Source: Aquimarina amphilecti (GTDB lineage: Bacteria > Bacteroidota > Bacteroidia > Flavobacteriales > Flavobacteriaceae). Taken from it: a stretch of 64,000 nt of DNA. The translations under genes and the position numbers were made by a program. Under the pieces are notes generated by a model. It was not told the origin of the DNA. It worked only from the letters and a program-made list of their open reading frames with translations, and made no database searches. Shown here in pieces: positions 27,357-36,127 of the stretch (its first letter is position 1; each line of letters opens with the position of its first letter). The stretch is from contig NZ_FOAB01000007.1 in NCBI RefSeq assembly GCF_900109375.1, positions 1 through 64,000 on the forward strand. The letters run 5' to 3'.

Positions 27357-28193
27357 ATGAAGGAATTATTTGATAATGTATCATTTAAGTGTAGTAAAAT
27401 TGTTACACAAAACTATAGTACTTCATTCTCTATGGGTATTAAACTGTTTGATAAATCAATAAGAGACAGCATCTTTAGTATCTATGGTTTTGTACGTTTT
27501 GCAGATGAGATTGTTGATACATTCCATAATTACGATAAAGCTACTTTGTTTTCGAATTTTGAGGAAGACTACTACCGCGCCTATAATCAAGGTATAAGTC
27601 TTAATCCAATATTAAACTCGTTTCAAATAACTGTTAAGAAATATAATATTGATGATGAATTAATACAAGCCTTCTTAAAAAGTATGCGTAGTGATTTATC
27701 AAAAAAAGAGTTTGATGATGAAGAAATCAAAGCTTATATCTACGGATCAGCTGACGTAGTGGGATTAATGTGCCTTAAGGTTTTTGTTAATGGTAACGAA
27801 GAAAGGTATCAAGCATTAAAACCTGCAGCGATGCGTTTAGGTTCTGCTTTTCAGAAAGTAAATTTCCTTCGTGACATCAATGATGATATCAATCAACTAC
27901 ACCGCATCTACTTCCCTATTTTAAGGGATAATGAGCTAACTGAAAATATTAAGAAAAAAATCATAGAATATATAAACGAAGATTTTAAAGTTGCTTTAGA
28001 AGGAATTAAAGAACTACCGGACAATTCAAAAAATGGAGTTTATGCAGCCTATCTTTACTATACTAAACTTACGACCAAGATAGAATATACTCCTGTTGAG
28101 AAATTACTCAATGAACGAGTTCGAATACCTAATAGATCTAAAATATGGACATTAGCATCTATTTACATTAGCAACAAACTTAAACTGGCATAG
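27357..28193 (+). CDS. crtB: Phytoene/squalene synthase family protein (phytoene synthase)
   Basis: The 278-residue prenyltransferase would join two geranylgeranyl diphosphates to phytoene, the first committed carotenoid step. The two Asp-rich motifs are DEIVD (residues 50-54) and RDINDD in FLRDINDDINQLHRIYFP, and RFADEIVDTF and DVVGLMCLKVF are typical of the family. Context (lycopene cyclase, cruF) points to phytoene rather than squalene. It starts an eight-gene operon; the next gene begins 22 bases on. Confidence 0.95.
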   Translation: MKELFDNVSFKCSKIVTQNYSTSFSMGIKLFDKSIRDSIFSIYGFVRFADEIVDTFHNYDKATLFSNFEEDYYRAYNQGISLNPILNSFQITVKKYNIDDELIQAFLKSMRSDLSKKEFDDEEIKAYIYGSADVVGLMCLKVFVNGNEERYQALKPAAMRLGSAFQKVNFLRDINDDINQLHRIYFPILRDNELTENIKKKIIEYINEDFKVALEGIKELPDNSKNGVYAAYLYYTKLTTKIEYTPVEKLLNERVRIPNRSKIWTLASIYISNKLKLA

Positions 28194-28215
28194 AGTGCAA
28201 TAAAATTACAGAACT

Positions 28216-28914
28216 ATGTCTCTCTACTTAATTATTCTTATTATTTCACTTGCTGGACCTCTAGCTTTGAGTTTCGAAAAAAACCTTAAACTTTATAAGC
28301 GTTGGAAATATTTGCTTCCTGCCATCCTTATAACATTGGTTGTTTTTGTTACTTGGGATATAATTTTTACTCATATAGGATGCTGGTTTTTTAATCCAAT
28401 GTATAATTCAGGGATTTATATAAATAAACTTCCTTTAGAAGAATACTTATTCTTTATTGCCATCCCATATGCTTGCGCATTCTCATTTTATGCAGTTAAG
28501 TTTCATTTTCCTAACTTTAAATTAAATGAAAAATGGACAAAAATTTTAACCTTTCTAATTGTAACAGCATCGATTACAACCTCGTTTTTAAACACAGATC
28601 TCACCTATACTTTTGTTAATTTTCTTGTATTACCAGTAGTCCTTTTACTAAGCTATTATTTTACCAGAGAAGTAGTACAACATTATTTAGCAATATATCC
28701 GATTTTACTCATCCCTTTTTTTATCATAAACGGAATCTTAACAGGAACAGGAATTGAACAAGCTGTTTTCGACTATAATCCAGAAGTAATATTGGGAATT
28801 CGAGTACTTTCAATTCCACTTGAAGATATGTTTTACAATTTTTCATTGCTTTTATCACCTTTAATGCTAACTCATATTTTTGAGATGAGATCTAAAAAAA
28901 ACAAAAAGGTATGA
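28216..28914 (+). CDS. crtY: Lycopene cyclase, fused CrtYc-CrtYd type
   Basis: The 232-residue membrane protein contains two copies of the lycopene cyclase domain, each about 100 residues with three helices and a conserved Pro-Leu-Glu motif: PLEEYLFF (residues 73-80) and PLEDMFYNF (201-209). This is the fused form of the heterodimeric cyclase of actinobacteria, also related to fungal and archaeal enzymes, not the flavoprotein CrtY found in many flavobacteria. It should form beta-ionone rings at one or both ends of lycopene. Its stop overlaps the following small gene by four bases. Confidence 0.9.
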   Translation: MSLYLIILIISLAGPLALSFEKNLKLYKRWKYLLPAILITLVVFVTWDIIFTHIGCWFFNPMYNSGIYINKLPLEEYLFFIAIPYACAFSFYAVKFHFPNFKLNEKWTKILTFLIVTASITTSFLNTDLTYTFVNFLVLPVVLLLSYYFTREVVQHYLAIYPILLIPFFIINGILTGTGIEQAVFDYNPEVILGIRVLSIPLEDMFYNFSLLLSPLMLTHIFEMRSKKNKKV

Positions 28915-29096
28915 AGATTGTAGTGATAGACTTTGTATTTAATGAATTGATTAATTTTTTATTAGAAAAAAACACTTTTCCTATAAACAAAAAAACACGT
29001 AAGCAATTAACGAAAGTATTCGACTACATTATGGAATATCAATCTATCCTATTAGTACGACAATTCTCGTTAATGAAATACTCCCACGATAAATGA
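28911..29096 (+). CDS. Unknown 61-residue protein coupled within the carotenoid operon
   Basis: No family is recognised. The frame overlaps the lycopene cyclase gene upstream by ATGA and the cruF gene downstream by ATGA, the layout of a translated, coupled gene rather than a spacer. The product MKIVVIDFVFNELINFLLEK... has an amphipathic N-terminal half, a basic middle (INKKTRKQLTKVF) and no signal peptide, cysteine or long membrane helix. It could be a small accessory or scaffold protein for the membrane enzymes around it; this is inference. The alternative is a chance frame maintained only to couple translation. Confidence 0.65.
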   Translation: MKIVVIDFVFNELINFLLEKNTFPINKKTRKQLTKVFDYIMEYQSILLVRQFSLMKYSHDK

Positions 29097-29752
29097 ATCG
29101 GATAATTAAATATATTATGAACGAAGGGCTTCCGATAACTTTCATAGTTTTTTACTGTGTAGGGTTGGTCTTATATTTCACCCCTTCTACTCATAATTTA
29201 TTTATACTAATAACACCTTATACCTTAGTATTAGTTTCCGCAGCTGTATTTTCTCATCATAAAGGATGGAGTACAAAAACGATTGCTGTTTTAACTAGTA
29301 TTTTTATACTAAGTATTATCATCGAAATTATTGGTGTAGCAACTGGCAAACTATTTGGTGTGTATGCGTATGGCGAAGGACTCGGTATTAAAATAGAAAA
29401 TGTACCTGTTATTATTGGTCTTAACTGGGTTTTCCTATCGTATGCATCTAATGGAATCATTTCTAGATATACATCCAAGAACGTTCCTATTATTCTAGGT
29501 GCAGCATCATTGATGGTTATATATGATTTATTACTTGAAAAAGCAGCTCCTTTAATTGACATGTGGATGTTTTCAAAAAATGATCCTCCTATAAACAACT
29601 ATATAGCTTGGTTCCTTCTTGCTTTAATATTTAATTGGGCTGTTCAGAAATTTAAGATAAACACAAACAATCGACCTGCTCGTTGGTTATTCTTTATCCA
29701 ATTTAGTTTCTTCATAATCCTAGTTATTCACAATATTTACATTAAGAAATGA
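29093..29752 (+). CDS. cruF: Carotenoid biosynthesis protein, CruF family (DUF422)
   Basis: The 219-residue membrane protein has about seven helices and the CruF blocks IEIIGVATGKLFGVYAYGEG (in part), VPVIIGLNWVFL and IYDLLLEKAAPLIDMW. CruF is a carotenoid 1',2'-hydratase that adds water to the acyclic end of a carotenoid, making the hydroxyl that can later be glycosylated. Presence beside a lycopene cyclase implies a product with one ring and one hydroxylated open end, as in myxol or salinixanthin. The start and stop are coupled to both neighbours by four-base overlaps. Confidence 0.9.
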   Translation: MNRIIKYIMNEGLPITFIVFYCVGLVLYFTPSTHNLFILITPYTLVLVSAAVFSHHKGWSTKTIAVLTSIFILSIIIEIIGVATGKLFGVYAYGEGLGIKIENVPVIIGLNWVFLSYASNGIISRYTSKNVPIILGAASLMVIYDLLLEKAAPLIDMWMFSKNDPPINNYIAWFLLALIFNWAVQKFKINTNNRPARWLFFIQFSFFIILVIHNIYIKK

Positions 29753-30369
29753 TACGAGCTAATCATAGTAAACTCTGGGTGAAATTTTCTGGTTATTACA
29801 CGAGAATACTAATAGGTTTTTTTTTCGGAAGCATTAAATACACTGGTAATTATGAAGAAAAAGGACTACCTATACTTATGATTAGTAATCATTTTTCTTT
29901 TTATGATGGCTTTATCCAAATCTTATTAAATATCAAAATTTTTAAACGAAGGTTTAATTTTATGATGTTAGAAAAGGAATTGAAAAAAAATATGCTATTA
30001 ACCAAAATTGGAGCTAGTTCAATCAATAAGGGTAAAAGATCAAGTATAGCGAGCCTTGATTATGCTGTCGAAATGCTACAAAATAAGGAGAACTTATTTT
30101 TATTTTTTCCACAAGGAAAAATTCAAAGCATTTATACAAGAGAATTTACTTTTGAAAAAGGCTTACTTTCGCATATTCTAGAAAAGACAAAAAACGATTA
30201 TCAATTGGTTTACAATGTCAACCTTATTAATTACGGAACCAAACTCCGACCTGATATGCATGTTCATTATGAAACACATACTATAAGTTCAACTATGAAT
30301 GCCGAAGATGTAGAACGAGAATTTAATCGTTTTGCAAAATCGTGTTTCTCAAAACAAGGTGTAAGATGA
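29749..30369 (+). CDS. Lysophospholipid acyltransferase-like protein (carotenoid-glycoside acyltransferase candidate)
   Basis: The 206-residue protein has the PlsC-type catalytic motif NHFSFYD (His48, Asp53; HX4D) and a later FPQGKIQ in place of the usual FPEGTR block. Acyltransferases of this class next to cruF and a glycosyltransferase are the layout of CruD in Chlorobi and Salinibacter, which acylates the sugar on a carotenoid glycoside. The specific role is inferred from context. It overlaps cruF upstream and the glycosyltransferase downstream, each by ATGA. Confidence 0.75.
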   Translation: MIRANHSKLWVKFSGYYTRILIGFFFGSIKYTGNYEEKGLPILMISNHFSFYDGFIQILLNIKIFKRRFNFMMLEKELKKNMLLTKIGASSINKGKRSSIASLDYAVEMLQNKENLFLFFPQGKIQSIYTREFTFEKGLLSHILEKTKNDYQLVYNVNLINYGTKLRPDMHVHYETHTISSTMNAEDVEREFNRFAKSCFSKQGVR

Positions 30370-31469
30370 TTTATTTCTGTTATTTCTTAATAACTCTTCT
30401 AATTATCAGATTGCTTGTAGCATTTGTTAACTACCTTTCGTTTGCGTACCTACCAAAAACTACTCCGTTAATATCAGTACCATCTGTTTCCGTTTTAATA
30501 CCTGCGCGTAATGAGGAAGAAAACATTGGAGCTTTACTTAAGCAATTATCAACGTTTGAATATAGTATGCTAGAAATCATAGTCTACAACGATCATTCTA
30601 CAGATAAAACAGAAAGTATTATTAAGCATTGGGCTGCACTTAAATCTAATATTAAGCTCATCAATGGAGATGCGCTTCCAAAAGGTTGGTTAGGTAAAAA
30701 TCACGCTTGTCATCAACTAGCGCAAGCTGCAACTGGTGAGATATTACTGTTTTTAGATGCAGATGTAAGTGTAAAAAAAGGCGTAATCAAACGTAGTATC
30801 AGCTACTTGCAGAAACACGAGCTTCACTTGCTATCAATATTTCCAAAGCAAATAGTAAAATCTTTTGGAGAAAAAGTTTCTGTACCTCTAATGAATTGGG
30901 TTTTATTGAGTATACTTCCAATATATCTAATTCGAAAGTCAAAAAACAAAATTTTTTCTGCTGCCAATGGTCAATTCATGATGTTTAAAGCAGCTACATA
31001 TAAGGCAATATGGCCTCACGAAAAATATAAATCTCATAAAGTAGAAGACATAGCGATTATAAGGTTATTTAAACAAAAAGGCCTTGCTAGTGATACTCGC
31101 TTAGGGGATAACGATATTTCTTGCAGAATGTATGTTGGATTAGATGAAGCGATTGAGGGGTTCATAAAAAACATATTTCAATTCTTTGGAAATAGCATTT
31201 TAGTAACTATAACTTTTGGGATATTAACTACTATTGCTCCATTTGTAGTATATCTATACATGGGCTTATGGTGGTTAACTGCTTACCTAGCTGGCATAGT
31301 ATGTATCCGATTTTTTGTAATGCTGGCAAGCCAACAATCAGTTATTCAAAATGTACTATTAGTCCTACCACAACACATTATATTTCTTTTAATAATAATT
31401 AAGGGACTCATAAATAACAAACAGAAAAAACTAATATGGAAAGACAGAAATATATTACAAGATCTATAA
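30366..31469 (+). CDS. Glycosyltransferase family 2 membrane protein (CruC-like)
   Basis: The 367-residue protein has an N-terminal membrane anchor, a GT-A domain with VSVLIPARNEEENIGALL, YNDHSTDKT, ALPKGWLGKNHACHQLA and the metal-binding FLDADV, and two to three C-terminal helices. The GWxGKxxAC segment is typical of carotenoid and hopanoid-linked family 2 transferases. It would add a sugar to the CruF-made hydroxyl. The start at 30366 (ATGA overlap with the acyltransferase stop) is preferred to an in-frame start 24 bases upstream, because all operon joints here use this overlap. Confidence 0.82.
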   Translation: MIYFCYFLITLLIIRLLVAFVNYLSFAYLPKTTPLISVPSVSVLIPARNEEENIGALLKQLSTFEYSMLEIIVYNDHSTDKTESIIKHWAALKSNIKLINGDALPKGWLGKNHACHQLAQAATGEILLFLDADVSVKKGVIKRSISYLQKHELHLLSIFPKQIVKSFGEKVSVPLMNWVLLSILPIYLIRKSKNKIFSAANGQFMMFKAATYKAIWPHEKYKSHKVEDIAIIRLFKQKGLASDTRLGDNDISCRMYVGLDEAIEGFIKNIFQFFGNSILVTITFGILTTIAPFVVYLYMGLWWLTAYLAGIVCIRFFVMLASQQSVIQNVLLVLPQHIIFLLIIIKGLINNKQKKLIWKDRNILQDL

Positions 31470-32191
31470 TTGCGATCGTTACTTTACTGTTTTCAATACA
31501 ATTAAGCTTTTCTCAAAGCCCTTATCGTGATCCTATTTACAAAGCTTATTCTAGAGGTAAAATGGATAAGTGGTTCCAGTTAATGGATTCGTGCGAAAAA
31601 AACGTAAACCCCAATAGTTTTGAGGAACAACTAGAGCTTATTAGTTATTACTATGGTTATACAGCCTGGTTAATTGGAGCCGAAAAAGATGATATTGCCG
31701 AAGAATACATCGACAAATCAGAGGAAATTATTGATCAATTATTAGAAAAATCACCCGATAACGCAACCTTGCTAGCCTACAAGGGCGCTTACATTGCATT
31801 TACCATAGGTATCTCTAATTTAAAAGCTATTTATTTAGGAAGAAAAAGCATGAGATACATAGATAAATCTATTGAACTAGATCCAGAAAATATCCAAGGG
31901 AATATTGAAAAAGGAAACTCGATGTATTATCGCCCATCTGCATTTGGCGGAGATAAAGCTGAAGCGATTAAATACTACATAAAGGCAGTTGAAAGCTTTG
32001 AGAAACAAGGACTGGTTGTCAACAATTGGATGTACATCAATACAATGACTGCATTAGGACAAGCATACGAAGCTACAGATCAAATACAGCTAGCCAAATC
32101 ATGTTATGAGAAAATAATGCGAATATTTCCTAATTTCATGTGGGTTGAAGATGAACTCTATCCTGATATGTTAAAGCGTAACAATCTATAA
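31436..32191 (+). CDS. Secreted TPR-repeat protein
   Basis: The 251-residue protein has a signal peptide ending SFSQ and then helical repeats of tetratricopeptide type: DIAEEYIDKSEEIIDQLL, RKSMRYIDKSIELDPENI and TALGQAYEATDQIQLAKSCY. Such proteins mediate protein-protein contacts in the periplasm. It overlaps the glycosyltransferase gene by 34 bases, so it clearly belongs to the carotenoid operon, and it may help anchor or organise envelope steps. No enzymatic motif is seen. Confidence 0.75.
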   Translation: MERQKYITRSIIAIVTLLFSIQLSFSQSPYRDPIYKAYSRGKMDKWFQLMDSCEKNVNPNSFEEQLELISYYYGYTAWLIGAEKDDIAEEYIDKSEEIIDQLLEKSPDNATLLAYKGAYIAFTIGISNLKAIYLGRKSMRYIDKSIELDPENIQGNIEKGNSMYYRPSAFGGDKAEAIKYYIKAVESFEKQGLVVNNWMYINTMTALGQAYEATDQIQLAKSCYEKIMRIFPNFMWVEDELYPDMLKRNNL

Positions 32192-32209
32192 CACTTATCA
32201 TCTAGTTCA

Positions 32210-33310
32210 ATGAAATTTACAACATACAGAACAGTATTACATTGTATAAAACTCTTTATACTATTAAGCTTTATTGCAATCCCTACAAACTTAAGCGCTC
32301 AAAACACATCAGATAGTGACGTTAATCTAAGTAAAACTCCTCCTCGTATTATCAGAGCTTGTTGTGCATTTGGTTATGATTTAAAAATATGGGGAGTGCC
32401 ATTTGTTTCTATTGATCAAGTAATTAGCATTGATGAATTAAGTGATCATCACTATATGGGCAAAAAGAGTGAAGGTACTGGGACTATTTACACTAATAAA
32501 GGTGGTTTTATCGACGTTGGTCACTTGCGGGATCAAATTGATTGGACTCGTTATTTATATACTACTATTCTAAATAGTAAAGGTAAAGGCGAAATAATTT
32601 TGCCTTTACGTAACGAAGCAGGACGCAAAACCTTATACTTAAATATACCCGAAGAGCTTAGCAATAGTGATTGTATTCTATTAGCCGGAAAAATAACATA
32701 TGATCTTTCTCTATGGCATGAGATTTCTACTTGGTATGGAGCATCAACTATTCCATTCATCCCAGAAAAATTTTCTAGTTTTTCAGTTGAAGATGTTTAT
32801 TCAAACTTACTTGGAATCCACATAGGGATGAAAACTTTGAAATCAAAACTTCCCTTTAACAAGGCAGCAACGATGATTATCGAATCGACATTAGATAGTT
32901 TAGATGTCGTAAAGACAGCAAAAGAAACGTATGACGCATATGATGCTATAAACAATAAGTGGTATACCAATAAAAAACGAATCCCTAGTTCCAAAATTAC
33001 TCTAAAACGAGACCCTAATGTTCTTAGTTCGAGTCGTCCCTGGATAATACCAAATCAAACCAATAACAATAATGAATCAATTACGTTAGACGTTCCTCTT
33101 TTAAATACAAAAGGTGAGTTACTTACTAATTATTATCAATTTACTATTGACCTCAATTACAGATTTCCTGTAGAAGAAATTTTTCCAGGTCGAGAAAGTA
33201 GCCTAATCAATCAAGATGATTTTAGCGTATTATTGAATAGAATTGGTAATGAGATACAAGTCATGGAACAAAGCGTATTGACAGAAAGAAAAGAAAGTCT
33301 TCGAAAATAA
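32210..33310 (+). CDS. Secreted DUF4056-like protein
   Basis: The 366-residue protein has a signal peptide ending NLSAQ. After it come RIIRACCAFGYDL, a Cys-Cys segment, GGFIDVGHLRDQIDWTRYL and WHEISTWYG. These resemble DUF4056, a family of secreted proteins without known function; His and Glu in GHLRD and WHEIS could be active-site residues but this is untested. It is the last gene of the carotenoid operon, 18 bases after the TPR gene, and the tail of the operon ends without a clear terminator. Confidence 0.6.
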   Translation: MKFTTYRTVLHCIKLFILLSFIAIPTNLSAQNTSDSDVNLSKTPPRIIRACCAFGYDLKIWGVPFVSIDQVISIDELSDHHYMGKKSEGTGTIYTNKGGFIDVGHLRDQIDWTRYLYTTILNSKGKGEIILPLRNEAGRKTLYLNIPEELSNSDCILLAGKITYDLSLWHEISTWYGASTIPFIPEKFSSFSVEDVYSNLLGIHIGMKTLKSKLPFNKAATMIIESTLDSLDVVKTAKETYDAYDAINNKWYTNKKRIPSSKITLKRDPNVLSSSRPWIIPNQTNNNNESITLDVPLLNTKGELLTNYYQFTIDLNYRFPVEEIFPGRESSLINQDDFSVLLNRIGNEIQVMEQSVLTERKESLRK

Positions 33311-33409
33311 TAACCTTTTCAAATTAGTGGTTACTCTCTATAAAACATAATAACAAACCAAGCACATAAAGGGTTCCTTTATCAAGCAAACCTATCATCC
33401 GAAAGAAGT

Positions 33410-34441
33410 CTATTTTTTTAAATTATCATAAAGCCTTTCCAACTCCTTAAAAACATCATTATAGCTAACAAAAAAAGATTCCTCCTCCTCATCACTATAT
33501 CTAATTTTATCACCTATCACTAAACCTCCTTCGTAATCTTCAACATTACGTCTAAAAGGATACTTTAATCTCCCCAAAACACCTGTTTCTATATTACCTA
33601 CATATATGCTATCAAATATATCGGGTGCACCAGAAAATTGAATAATTAAATACTTATCAATTAAATCCACTTGTAATATAGAATCCCATCTCAATTTTTC
33701 AGGACTACCGGTTAAATTAAGATCATTTACCAAAAGCCATTTTTGTAAATCGCCTTTTACAACAAAAATTCCGTGAGAGGTTTTATATATTTTATATTCA
33801 TTATCACTTACAACTAATTCTGGAGAAGACTTATTATAAAAATGACAATTCCCGCAATAGGATAAAAAAGCAGTTTTATCTTTTACACTAAACAACGAAT
33901 CTTCCTCGTTCAATAATAAATTCAACGTATCATTATTTAAGACAAGAGAATAATTATCTGGGATTTTGATCTTTTCAGTATCCCAGTTAACTTCAGGATA
34001 AATAATTAAGTTAAAGTATTTATTTTCAGGTATTTTTTTCTTTGAAGAATACCCTTTGAAAATCCACTCAAGAGAAGGATCCGGTTTTTCCCTTGGTTCT
34101 GAAAATAATTTTTTCTGAATAACTGACAAGAATGGTTTGTTTTCAGGTTTACTTAATAAAGCAGGAATAGGATAAATACGTTTCATCTCACAATAACAAC
34201 CAAAATCACTGAATTTATAAACTTCATTGCTCTTCCCATTCACAATTTTAATATCTGTCCCTCCAAATGTACTCCCACTTTCATAAAAAGAATACAACGT
34301 ATCCAGTACATTATCATTATTAAAATCTTCAATCACAGGAGGATACTCCTTATATGATTGAGCCTGTAAGTTTATCATTAACATTAAAAAAACATATCGG
34401 ATACAGGACCCCTTCATAAACATACTACATATCTTAATCAT
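33410..34441 (-). CDS. Secreted protein of unknown function
   Basis: No family is recognised. The 343-residue product has an N-terminal signal peptide ending NLQAQ; Met8 (or Met10) is an alternative start that would give a shorter, more typical leader. An EDFNNDNVLDTLYSF segment resembles a calcium-binding FG-GAP/EF-hand loop, and there is a cysteine motif SYCGNCHFYN and FGCYCEMK, perhaps forming disulfides. No lipobox and no T9SS domain are seen. It lies between the convergent DUF4056-like gene and a Nudix gene, 18 bases after the latter. Confidence 0.6.
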   Translation of the reverse strand: MIKICSMFMKGSCIRYVFLMLMINLQAQSYKEYPPVIEDFNNDNVLDTLYSFYESGSTFGGTDIKIVNGKSNEVYKFSDFGCYCEMKRIYPIPALLSKPENKPFLSVIQKKLFSEPREKPDPSLEWIFKGYSSKKKIPENKYFNLIIYPEVNWDTEKIKIPDNYSLVLNNDTLNLLLNEEDSLFSVKDKTAFLSYCGNCHFYNKSSPELVVSDNEYKIYKTSHGIFVVKGDLQKWLLVNDLNLTGSPEKLRWDSILQVDLIDKYLIIQFSGAPDIFDSIYVGNIETGVLGRLKYPFRRNVEDYEGGLVIGDKIRYSDEEEESFFVSYNDVFKELERLYDNLKK

Positions 34442-34459
34442 AAATAAGTAAACTTATTA

Positions 34460-35065
34460 TTACAAATACTCATGCGAAAACAATTGTCTAATATTTGCAT
34501 ATGAATCCTTAAGGGCCTTTCGAGCTTTTTTTGCATCTTTCCATTTAACTTTCATAATCCCTTCATCCTTCTGAGGTATCAAGATTCCTTTATATTCAGT
34601 TTTCATTTCAAACCAATAGGTAACCTTTAACCTAAATTCTCCATTTCTTTTAAAAACATGATAGGTTCTATATAAAAACTTGGTGATTTCTAACCCAGAA
34701 ACACCTGTTTCCTCCTCTACTTCTCTAATAGCAGTTGTTTCTATGTCTTCTTTTTTTTCCGCTTTTCCTTTCGGAAGATCCCATTTACCATTACGATGAA
34801 TAAAAAGAACTTCTTTTTTCTTATTATACACCTTACCTCCTCCTGCTACCACCACCGGTAACTTCGTATATAAATGTTCTAATAATTTTTCTTCATTTTT
34901 ATGATAAAAATGATATTTAGCTTCCTTATCCTGATTTTCTTTCTCTAAAATATCTCTGATAATTTTAGGAAAATCTATTTCTTTGATATGAATTGTCTCA
35001 TAATCCTCAATAACCTCTTTTGTTGAAAGAATAATAGGCGTATTATTCACAAAAACTTTATACAT
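34460..35065 (-). CDS. Nudix hydrolase family protein
   Basis: The 201-residue protein contains a complete Nudix box, GKAEKKEDIETTAIREVEEE ending TG (G-x5-E-x7-REVxEExG), which binds magnesium and hydrolyses nucleoside diphosphate-linked compounds. The N-terminal ~65 residues are extra to the core domain. Substrate cannot be told; members clean up damaged nucleotides or act on NDP-sugars and ADP-ribose. Start codon chosen is ATG at 35065; a TTG two codons earlier would leave even less space to pyrE, which diverges only eight bases away. Confidence 0.88.
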   Translation of the reverse strand: MYKVFVNNTPIILSTKEVIEDYETIHIKEIDFPKIIRDILEKENQDKEAKYHFYHKNEEKLLEHLYTKLPVVVAGGGKVYNKKKEVLFIHRNGKWDLPKGKAEKKEDIETTAIREVEEETGVSGLEITKFLYRTYHVFKRNGEFRLKVTYWFEMKTEYKGILIPQKDEGIMKVKWKDAKKARKALKDSYANIRQLFSHEYL

Positions 35066-35091
35066 TTGCAACTATGATTTTTGATAAAAAT
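35061..35091. promoter_or_regulatory. Overlapping divergent -7 boxes of pyrE and the Nudix gene
   Basis: Plus strand TACATTTG at 35061-35068 is an exact TAnnTTTG box ending five bases before the pyrE ATG, implying a leaderless or almost leaderless pyrE messenger. Minus strand TATTTTTA at 35084-35091 lies inside the pyrE coding region and could serve the Nudix gene. Upstream TTG elements are not convincing for either. Confidence 0.45.
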
Positions 35092-35715
35092 ACAGCTAAA
35101 AAAACCGCTGAACTACTGTTGCAAATTAACGCAATTAAATTACAACCGCAAGAACCTTTTACATGGGCTTCTGGATGGAAGTCTCCAATTTATTGTGATA
35201 ATCGAGTTACTTTGTCGTATCCTGTTATTCGTAATTTTTTACGAGAGAATCTTGCTAAATTTATTGAAGAAAAATATGGAAAACCGGATGTTATTGCCGG
35301 TGTAGCAACAGGAGCTATAGGCATTGGCATGCTAGTAGCAGAACAACTAAATCTTCCTTTTATTTATGTTAGACCTGAAGCAAAAAAACATGGAAGAAAA
35401 AACCAAATAGAAGGAATCGTTCCTTCTGGTAAAAATGTTGTTGTCGTAGAAGATCTAATTAGTACCGGAAAAAGTAGCCTCAACGCAGTTAAAGCATTGA
35501 AAGAAGCCAATGCAAATGTAAAAGGAATGGTTGCTATTTTCAACTATGGTTTTGATATTGCTTCGAAAAATTTTAAAGAAGCGGCATTATCTTTGCACAC
35601 ATTAAGTAATTACGAAAATCTTCTGGAACAAGCATTAGATACTAATTATATAACACAAGAGGAACAAAAAACGCTGCAAAGCTGGAGAACAAATCCTGCA
35701 GAGTGGAATCAATAA
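35074..35715 (+). CDS. pyrE: Orotate phosphoribosyltransferase
   Basis: The 213-residue type I phosphoribosyltransferase makes orotidine monophosphate from orotate and PRPP in pyrimidine synthesis. The PRPP loop is VVVVEDLISTGKSS and the substrate-binding FTWASGWKSPIYCDNR and FIYVRPEAKKHGRKNQIEG blocks (in part) are clear. Length and motifs are normal. The predicted -7 box is only five bases from the ATG. A small SRPBCC gene follows after 13 bases, probably on the same transcript. Confidence 0.96.
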   Translation: MIFDKNTAKKTAELLLQINAIKLQPQEPFTWASGWKSPIYCDNRVTLSYPVIRNFLRENLAKFIEEKYGKPDVIAGVATGAIGIGMLVAEQLNLPFIYVRPEAKKHGRKNQIEGIVPSGKNVVVVEDLISTGKSSLNAVKALKEANANVKGMVAIFNYGFDIASKNFKEAALSLHTLSNYENLLEQALDTNYITQEEQKTLQSWRTNPAEWNQ

Positions 35716-35728
35716 ATTTTTAATCTCA

Positions 35729-36121
35729 ATGAATTTAGAAAGCCCTACAGTTACTGTAGAAAAAACTCAACAAGAAGTATTCGAATTTTTAACAAAAGTT
35801 GAAAACTTCGAACAATTAATGCCGGAAAGCAAACAGAAATTTGAAAAGCTAAACGACTCCAGATTTCTTTTTCAATTAAAAGGAATGCCTGAGATTGTTT
35901 TGGAACAAAAAACAAGCACGGAACATACTACAGTTGTACTTGGGGCAGCTAGTGAAAAACTGCCATTTACACTTACCGCAAATATTGTGGACACACAAGA
36001 CGGAAAAAGTACAACTCAACTTATTTTTGAAGGACAATTCAATGCTATGATGGGAATGATGATTAAGAATCCTATTCAAAACTTCATCAATACATTAAGT
36101 GAAAATATTGGCAAAATTTAA
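35729..36121 (+). CDS. SRPBCC (START/Bet v1-like) family protein
   Basis: The 130-residue protein begins with TVEKTQQEVFEFLTKVENF, the usual opening of polyketide-cyclase/START-like domains, and continues as a single small alpha/beta domain with a Met-rich C-terminal helix (FNAMMGMMIKNPIQNFI). These folds bind hydrophobic ligands; the function is unknown. It follows pyrE by 13 bases in what looks like an operon typical of flavobacteria, and is convergent with birA, which ends six bases away. Confidence 0.8.
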   Translation: MNLESPTVTVEKTQQEVFEFLTKVENFEQLMPESKQKFEKLNDSRFLFQLKGMPEIVLEQKTSTEHTTVVLGAASEKLPFTLTANIVDTQDGKSTTQLIFEGQFNAMMGMMIKNPIQNFINTLSENIGKI

Positions 36122-36127
36122 TTTTAA

